Assembly (NCBI RefSeq): GCF_016802725.1
Contig: NC_052668.1
Coordinates: forward strand, 9,798,501 to 9,862,500
From: Solenopsis invicta
Taxonomy: Eukaryota > Arthropoda > Insecta > Hymenoptera > Formicidae
Length of the DNA stretch: 64,000 bases
Direction of reading: 5' to 3'
Shown: one piece after another, positions 57,966-64,000 of the stretch
Position numbering within the stretch: position 1 is the first letter of the stretch
Layout of the letters: each line of letters opens with the position of its first letter
Notes under the pieces: generated by a model
The model's input: only the letters and a program-made list of their open reading frames with translations
What the model was told of the DNA's origin: nothing
The model's database searches: none
Position numbers and translations under genes: made by a program

Positions 57966-60388
57966 AATTTTTAGTTTCAAATATATAAGATCTCAAGTAA
58001 CTCAAACCTCTATACACTTAAAACATTTGAAATCTTTCAAAGAAGAATTTGAATACTCATCACATGATTTGCAATAACCTGCATTTAATGCAACAAAAGT
58101 GATAATCTGAGTGTACGTCGTCAACATTCTGTTGATTCGTCAAACGCACTCTTCTCAAATGCAAATAGGAGAAACGGTAGAAAAAGTGAATCAGTTCAAC
58201 AGGGCGTTAGAAGATCAAATATATGTGTTCCTAGCGGGTTTCTCTTTTTTTTTGTTTCTTCAATGATTTAACTACCAGTCCCTAACAAAAGGTGAACGGT
58301 ACATGAAACAGCGAACGCGATGTACGCTCGATTAAGTTGTATGCAAACATTCAAGCATTCGTGATCATGCTAGCCGCGATTTAATTTCGCTGCATTGCAA
58401 ATCAGCGGACCGGAAATCCATTCGATTCGGGAGTATTGTTAAAAGTTTGCATATACAGACGAACGGCCGTTCACGACACTTTTGACAAGTCAATAGAATG
58501 GATTCGACCACGCGTTCAAATTACCTACGACACCTCGAATTCCTCGTTATTGTTTCTGCGCTCTCGTGAATAATAGTGCGAATCGATCGCGGGTAAGATG
58601 GGGCGTGTGCCATTGCAAAGCTACTCCGCCTTGACGAAAGAAAGGATTGATTGCTACCAAAAGTGGTCTTGAGCCATTAACGAGTGTCCCCACGTTTAGA
58701 AAATGAAGCGAAGGGATCGGTTAACCTGCTCCCCGTTGATTGAATCAATTCAATTTAATATGGCAGTCAATCGAGAACACATACGGTGTTTTCATTCTCT
58801 CGATTTTTATGTTCGAAAAAGTCCGTTCAGCGATGAATGAGTATTTCGTTATTAATATACTAATGTTTAAACGTATATTACTCACATAAATTATTTATTG
58901 TAATTAGAATCTACATTGAGCGTCTGTTTTATTCTCCATGTTATTGGATATCGACTTTTGTTTCTATTAGATTCTATTCCTTTTTTCATTGTTTGTTGGT
59001 TTGCTTGTGCGTGTTAGTTAGAGGATTAGAATTTTTTTCAGATATTCTGCAAAATATTTTTATATTAACTTTTATAAAGACATAGCGCATTATTTATTTT
59101 TTGATTAATTTTTTGGAAGGATCAAAAGAATCACCATTGAAGCGGCAAAAGAGCAGAGATTGTTTCTTAATCGGAAATTGATCGTTCAACTGTATGACGT
59201 TTGCGGGTTTCTTTTTTTTGTATAAAAAAATACATGCACGTCTCTCTTTTCTCTCTCTTTTACTCTTTCGCATTATAGATTTTCATTTTCAATGGAAAGG
59301 GAGCATAACTAAATCGAAGTGACAGGATCGGCACGCTTTATCGCGCGACAATATAATTATTTTGTACGGTCACGCGAGCCACGCGAGGAAACAGAGGGTA
59401 TGTGTGAAAGCGTTGCGGTGGAAGAAGGAGAAGAGGTCGGGAATCGAATCGAGGTCCCACAATAAGCTGCGGGAGCCCCCCCGTTTGTTTGCCAAACAAT
59501 CGGCGGTTCGATTTGGCTGCGGTGAAAACAACGAGCAATAATCGACCGTTCATTCGTGCGATCGAGATGGAAAGATGAAGGTGCATTGATGAGGACCCCC
59601 TTCGATCGAACGATCAAACCAATCGGTACCAATTGTTTCACGATAACACGAATCATTGATCTACGTGCTGATTAATTGGAAATACTTGTTTCATGCCCAT
59701 TTCAGAGAATATTGATACATGAATGTGAAAGAGATATTTCAAGTCCCGTCTGTCGATGAGGCCGTTTATCGCTTAATCATCACTAGGGAAGACGTTGACT
59801 CCTAGACCACGCTACCACCACGCGTTTAACGCCAATAATCTCCACGCGCACGCGCATAACTCTATCTCATCTCGTTTCTTCATCTTCCTCCCTCTTTCGC
59901 TTTTGCCGACAATGCGCCAGTTGCTATAAATACATGCGTACGCGCGCGCACGAGTGAATAACGTCGCGACTGTCGCCACGTGTGAAGCCGAGTTCCGAGG
60001 ATCTCTTTCGCCCCGTTCTTTCTCGCTCCCTCTTGACATCGCGAGCTTCTCTCTGTTCGGCCTTCGTTTTCGTTCCTCTGACTTTTGCTCCACGTCCTCT
60101 GCGCCTTTCTCGCGCGAGACCCGGGAGGAATATTCCCGGTCGACATTTTTCTCGTAGGAATGCGGAGTCGTTACGTTCGCGAGGCGTTACGATCGAAACG
60201 CCCAAGATGTTCTGTACCGGTTCCACACATGCGCCCGGGAAGATTCTTCCGTCGGGAATTCGAGATTGCCTCGCATCATTTCGTGAAGTCAGAGCCTGGA
60301 AGGTTCGCTAATAAGGCTTAACACGTTGACGAGTTTCCCGTTTATTCAGGACTGAAACATGGCACGGATGGTGAACCCAGGTCTTAAT
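57966..60388. other. mixed DNA, candidate regulatory blocks, no gene
   Basis: 57966-58260 is AT-rich. 58280-58760 is balanced with homeodomain-type words. 59340-60340 is CpG-rich with many overlapping frames on both strands (59338-60321), none with a domain. TATAAATA at 59925-59932 looks like a TATA box but is not followed by an initiator at the expected distance. 58830-59330 is AT-rich. Confidence 0.4.
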
Positions 60389-60420
60389 GTGGTGTCAGAT
60401 TTTTAAAAATCTTCCACCAC
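60389..60420. repeat. 32-bp near-perfect palindrome
   Basis: GTGGTG, then TC, then AGATTTTT is followed at once by its inverse AAAAATCT, TC, CACCAC. Only the central TC/TC positions of each half fail to pair. It could extrude as a cruciform or be a dimeric site. Confidence 0.75.
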
Positions 60421-61400
60421 TTACAAAACAAAGAAGCGAAAGACGTTGGAACACTAATATCACCTGCACAAAGGGTGTGTTCCGGGATAAAAATTTCGAA
60501 TGGCTTTTCGCAAAGGGTTACGATTAAAAAAGGTTCGGTGGAATGAAAAACGGTTGGTGAATAAGTAAGCGCTTGAGTTCTACTGTTAGGCCTCGTTTTG
60601 ACTTCTGTCTTCCATCTTTCTGACTACGCGCTCTTATACTTTCTCATTAAAGTAATTTTCCAATCATCGATCTACTTAAAAAGAAACGTTAATTCGTCGC
60701 AATATCTAGTAATTATTTCTGAAAATCAGTATGTGTATGTTCTTGCATAATGCTGCGAGGTTCTTGCAATCCTAATCTTAGGCCGTCTTAGAAAGAGAAT
60801 GAATAGCGAATCTCTCGCATCTTGATAATTGAAGCTATATAGCAACCAATCAGTTGTGATAAAGTTTCACTTTTGATCAGATGCGTTAATTCATCTTTAA
60901 GACCTGTAAACATTACAGATGCGCCATCCTTGTCTTTCTTGAAGACCCCTTGGGACAAATACTCGGGCACGAGGATACCCGAAGTAACACGAACGCAATC
61001 ATGAAGACGAAAGCATACGCATGCGCACACCCGCGCTGGAGGACTCTGTCGTCGGAGCAGACATCTCTTTGTGTTACGGGGTCCAGTTCTTTCCTCGTCG
61101 TAGGAAAAGCTTCGAGTCAGATTTGAGCTTAGTCCGTTTTACTAACACTTGGGACATCTTCCAACGACAAGATTTTTTTAACATCATTTACAAAAATACA
61201 CTAAGGCCAAAACATAAATTATTTTTTGGACAGGCCGGACGATGTTTCCTCATTATCTATTCTTTCTCATCTTCTCAATTTTTTTATTCTGTACAATGAA
61301 AAAACAAGAAATCTTACAAACTTATTATCTCAGCTCATTAGTAAAAGATATGATAATGTTGCTCGTAATTCTAAGTCTCTACATTGATCGCGTGGAAATC
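60421..61400. other. no gene recognised
   Basis: 60788-61030 minus holds an 80-residue frame whose middle (residues about 18-55, for example LVPEYLSQGVFKKDKDG) has a codon mix more like coding DNA than its surroundings, but it matches no family I know and lacks obvious splice sites. 61021-61299 plus is another unrecognised frame. The rest is AT-rich. Confidence 0.35.
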
Positions 61401-63492
61401 GGATCATAATCATTGCTACCGGAACACGAACGTAGAAACGACCGGTAGGTCGAACCGACAGGAACGTGTACATACGCTAGTTAGTCGCGCTCGTGTTAGT
61501 AGCCGCAGGTAGGCCCTACGGGTGCAGGATGCGCGCAGATATACGGAGAATATAGGGCCCGACCGAGGGAGATACATATTTGTTACGAGAGGATGTCGCT
61601 CCTCGGCGCGGACGTGATTCGCCTTCGCGATTCGAATAAAGACCTCCGCCTGGGTGACTTCGTTTCTAGAGTGAAGCTCGCTTGGAATCGCGAACATGCC
61701 TCCAATAGGAAGACGGCGATTGACGACTTCGAATGCATCCAGCATTCAATCCCTATATCCTTTTTTTTCTCTTTTTTTTTCTTTTGATCGCGTGTCTCGA
61801 CTCCGTAACTACCTCGACAACGTTCCATTGAATAGCGGTATGTTTTCACTAATTGCATAATAAAAACACGACTTTCTAAATTCATTGGAACATTAATGCA
61901 TAAATTAGTCTAGAAATATTTAAAATATGTGATAGCTAATTAAAATTATATTTTTATGGTTATCAATTTTTAAGGAGTTTTTATAATCAGCAAGAACTGT
62001 ATAGGCCGCATTTGCTTCGCTTCTATCATTGTTTATGATTGTACCAATATGATTTTCGAATTGGCTTCGTTGATACGATTGACCTCTATAAAATAGAGAT
62101 AAAGACGTTCAAAGAAAATCTCATTTATGAAATAGGACTTGTTAGGAATGAGATAATACGGCTCCAATAATTATCAATCTTGTCAATTGTTCAGAAATCT
62201 CTTTAGACACTTTTGTTAATCAAAATTTAATTAAAATTCTGGCAAAGAAAATACCATTGTTCAGTGCGTACGAATTCGAATGTCGACGACATTCATCGAT
62301 TCGATTAATTAAGCATTGCCAGCGCATTGTGCATTGCACCAACTAATTAACGGCGAAAAAGACGTTGCGCGTGCCTTAGAATTATTTATTCCGCGTCAAA
62401 TAATTTAATTACAAGATGTGCGGGTAGTGGGAGATAGCGGGATTATATACGCAAGATCGCAGAGTATAATTCGTCGGAGATTGCATCGGAGAGCGAATCG
62501 TAAGTTCTCGGTTAAGTGAAATCTGGGAATCCTCGACAGGGATAACGGCGCCCCATCTTATGCCACTGATCGCGCATCGATCGCTACTCGCACCGTGCAC
62601 GGCGATAATTACTCCGGAGAGAATTTCGTAATCTCTGCCACGTGCTTAATCGGTAATTAAAGTTTAAACATGCAATCGCCGCCGTACCGCCGTCACCCCT
62701 GTACACCACCTTCTGTCTTCTCTCCCGTCTCTCTACGTTCCACTCACTCTCTTTATCTCTCTCACTCCCTCGGTCTTGTGTTCTTAGCATTACAGTATGT
62801 TTTTTTTACGATCTTTACTAGGGCATTCATTAGGGGAAGACCGGCGAGGCGGAGAGAAATCTCGGTCGGTTCGTAATTAGTGGCACTAACGAAGAACGCG
62901 CTTCTTGCGACGCATATGCGCGAACCAGTGAGTAAGATCGGTACATTATCCGCGAGAATCAGTTTTCTTTTTTCCACGAAGAATATCTTTCGGCTTATTG
63001 ACTAGAGATTCGAATTAAGAAAGTAAATCCAAACTTTCGTCACGTTTACGTTCAGAAACTGTAAACCTTTTTTTAAACAGTGAATTACTATTGAATTGTT
63101 ATAACATTATTTATAATATGTAAATTATATATTCAGATAAAAAAAAACAGATTAAGATGCATCGCAGTTATTTTAAAGAAATAACGAAATACTGTAATGT
63201 AACGTATAGAATTAAGATCCGAAGTCGACCGCGAAGCAGTCTCGATCGACCGAGAGACCCTCGGCAGGTTTCACCTGTTCTTTTTTCCCATCTCTCGAGT
63301 GCTATCTCTTTTAAAGGGCCTAACGCACACATAGATGTTCCTAGTCCAACCGGTCCACAGATACAGTCATGCCACTGTGTTCAAGGTGTTCATGGCGTAT
63401 CCGAAAAACGCTGAGAGAGTACACAGAGAGGAAGAAGCGATAGAAAGAAAGAGAAACGAAGAGAAATATACTTGTATAGGATATACATATAT

Positions 63493-63497
<5 letters not shown>
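61401..63497. other. CpG-rich then AT-rich DNA, no gene recognised
   Basis: 61416-61885 has overlapping frames on both strands ending in a T-rich tract (61760-61785). 61860-62260 is AT-rich. 62270-62900 is balanced with ATTA/TAATTA words (GATTAATTAAGCATTG near 62303) and might be regulatory. 63000-63150 is AT-rich. No domain seen. Confidence 0.45.
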
Positions 63498-63571
<74 letters not shown>

Positions 63572-63587
63572 CGTGTGTGTGTGTGTA
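63498..63587. repeat. compound (AT)n(GT)n(GC)n(GT)n microsatellite
   Basis: About 14 AT, 18 GT, 6 GC/CG and 7 GT dinucleotides follow one another without a break, preceded by TATACATA-type imperfect units from about 63480. The frames with YIYIYI, VCVCVC or THTHTH are its translations. The alternating purine-pyrimidine GT/GC part is a strong Z-DNA candidate. Confidence 0.95.
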
Positions 63588-64000
63588 CATGCATGTATTT
63601 ACGTGTGAGTATACGTACATGTATATGCACGAAACAGACGAGACACTGGCGCAGCAGAATTATTTATGATGCCTGATAGAGACGCGGTTCCAAGGCAATG
63701 TTGTCTAAGAGGCAGGAGGCTTCACGCACTGGCATTCCTATCTTCTTTCTTGCGCTCTCCCATTCTTTCCCCCTTTCGTTGCCTCTTCGTCTGCTCTCCT
63801 CGTTGCTCGCTAACTTTATCCTACTGCGCACTCGTCAACTTTCACGTCTCTATAGCTTGAATCAGCTTAATGACGAACAGGCTCAACGCAAAATACGAAT
63901 TGTGTATCGCGTATTGTATGCACAATTCTAGACGTGTGCATTGAGAGGAGCCCTTGTACATTCAGTATTATGACATAGAGAAAATAAGTCAGCAAATAGA
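63588..64000. other. no gene recognised
   Basis: Plus-strand frames at 63666-63931 overlap in two registers over a CT-rich tract (63740-63820). No domain. The window ends in AT-rich DNA. Confidence 0.5.

Noticed and set aside
59925..59932. TATAAATA as a core promoter
   Set aside because: No initiator about 30 bases downstream and no gene follows.
1..64000. CRISPR arrays, rRNA genes, complete tRNAs, known insect microRNAs (let-7, bantam, miR-1 types)
   Set aside because: Looked for by eye on both strands; none found. A model-based scan would be needed to exclude less conserved RNA genes.

Overview
This is eukaryotic nuclear DNA, almost certainly from an insect. The mosaic of CpG-rich blocks and very AT-rich stretches, the dense GA/CT microsatellites and the mix of transposon remnants (Penelope-like, hAT-type, mariner-type, many small inverted-repeat elements) fit a hymenopteran, perhaps an ant; the taxon is inference. 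I found no host protein-coding exon, rRNA, CRISPR array or bacterial-type operon that I can defend. The longest open frames (167, 145, 134 and 129 residues) are low-complexity translations of microsatellites or frames without a recognisable domain. The window is best read as a gene desert or the inside of very large introns.

Layout. 1-6150: unannotated DNA holding a decayed Penelope-like element (PLE) 3' end on the minus strand (1195-2263). 6150-19200: AT-rich, transposon-dense DNA with a 0.77-kb hAT-type element nested in a foldback element (8-bp target duplication visible), several MITEs, inverted satellite-like units, and a 1.1-kb foldback (16610-17765) whose right arm carries a hammerhead-ribozyme-like fold. 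19200-36800: mostly CpG-rich, unannotated DNA with polypyrimidine/polypurine tracts, a G-quadruplex-type run and a duplicated E-box segment, interrupted by a 1.16-kb inverted-repeat element (22504-23666). 36800-45000: further MITEs, including a related pair, a 9-bp minisatellite and a 0.48-kb element built of TGTGTTA palindromes. 45000-51700: GA/CT tracts followed by AT-rich DNA. 51746-55295: a second, 5'-proximal PLE pseudogene, a mariner-type transposase remnant and three dispersed repeats that also occur elsewhere in the window. 55300-64000: mixed CpG-rich and AT-rich DNA ending in a long compound (AT)(GT)(GC)(GT) microsatellite.

The mobile elements all look dead: the PLE copies are truncated with frameshifts, stops and an altered catalytic motif, and the transposase has lost its middle. 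The best lead is the hammerhead-like motif in the foldback, together with a weaker version at the PLE 3' end. CpG-rich blocks with homeobox/POU-like words are plausible enhancers, but sequence alone cannot show it. Pairings, repeats and motifs were found by eye; percent identities were not computed.
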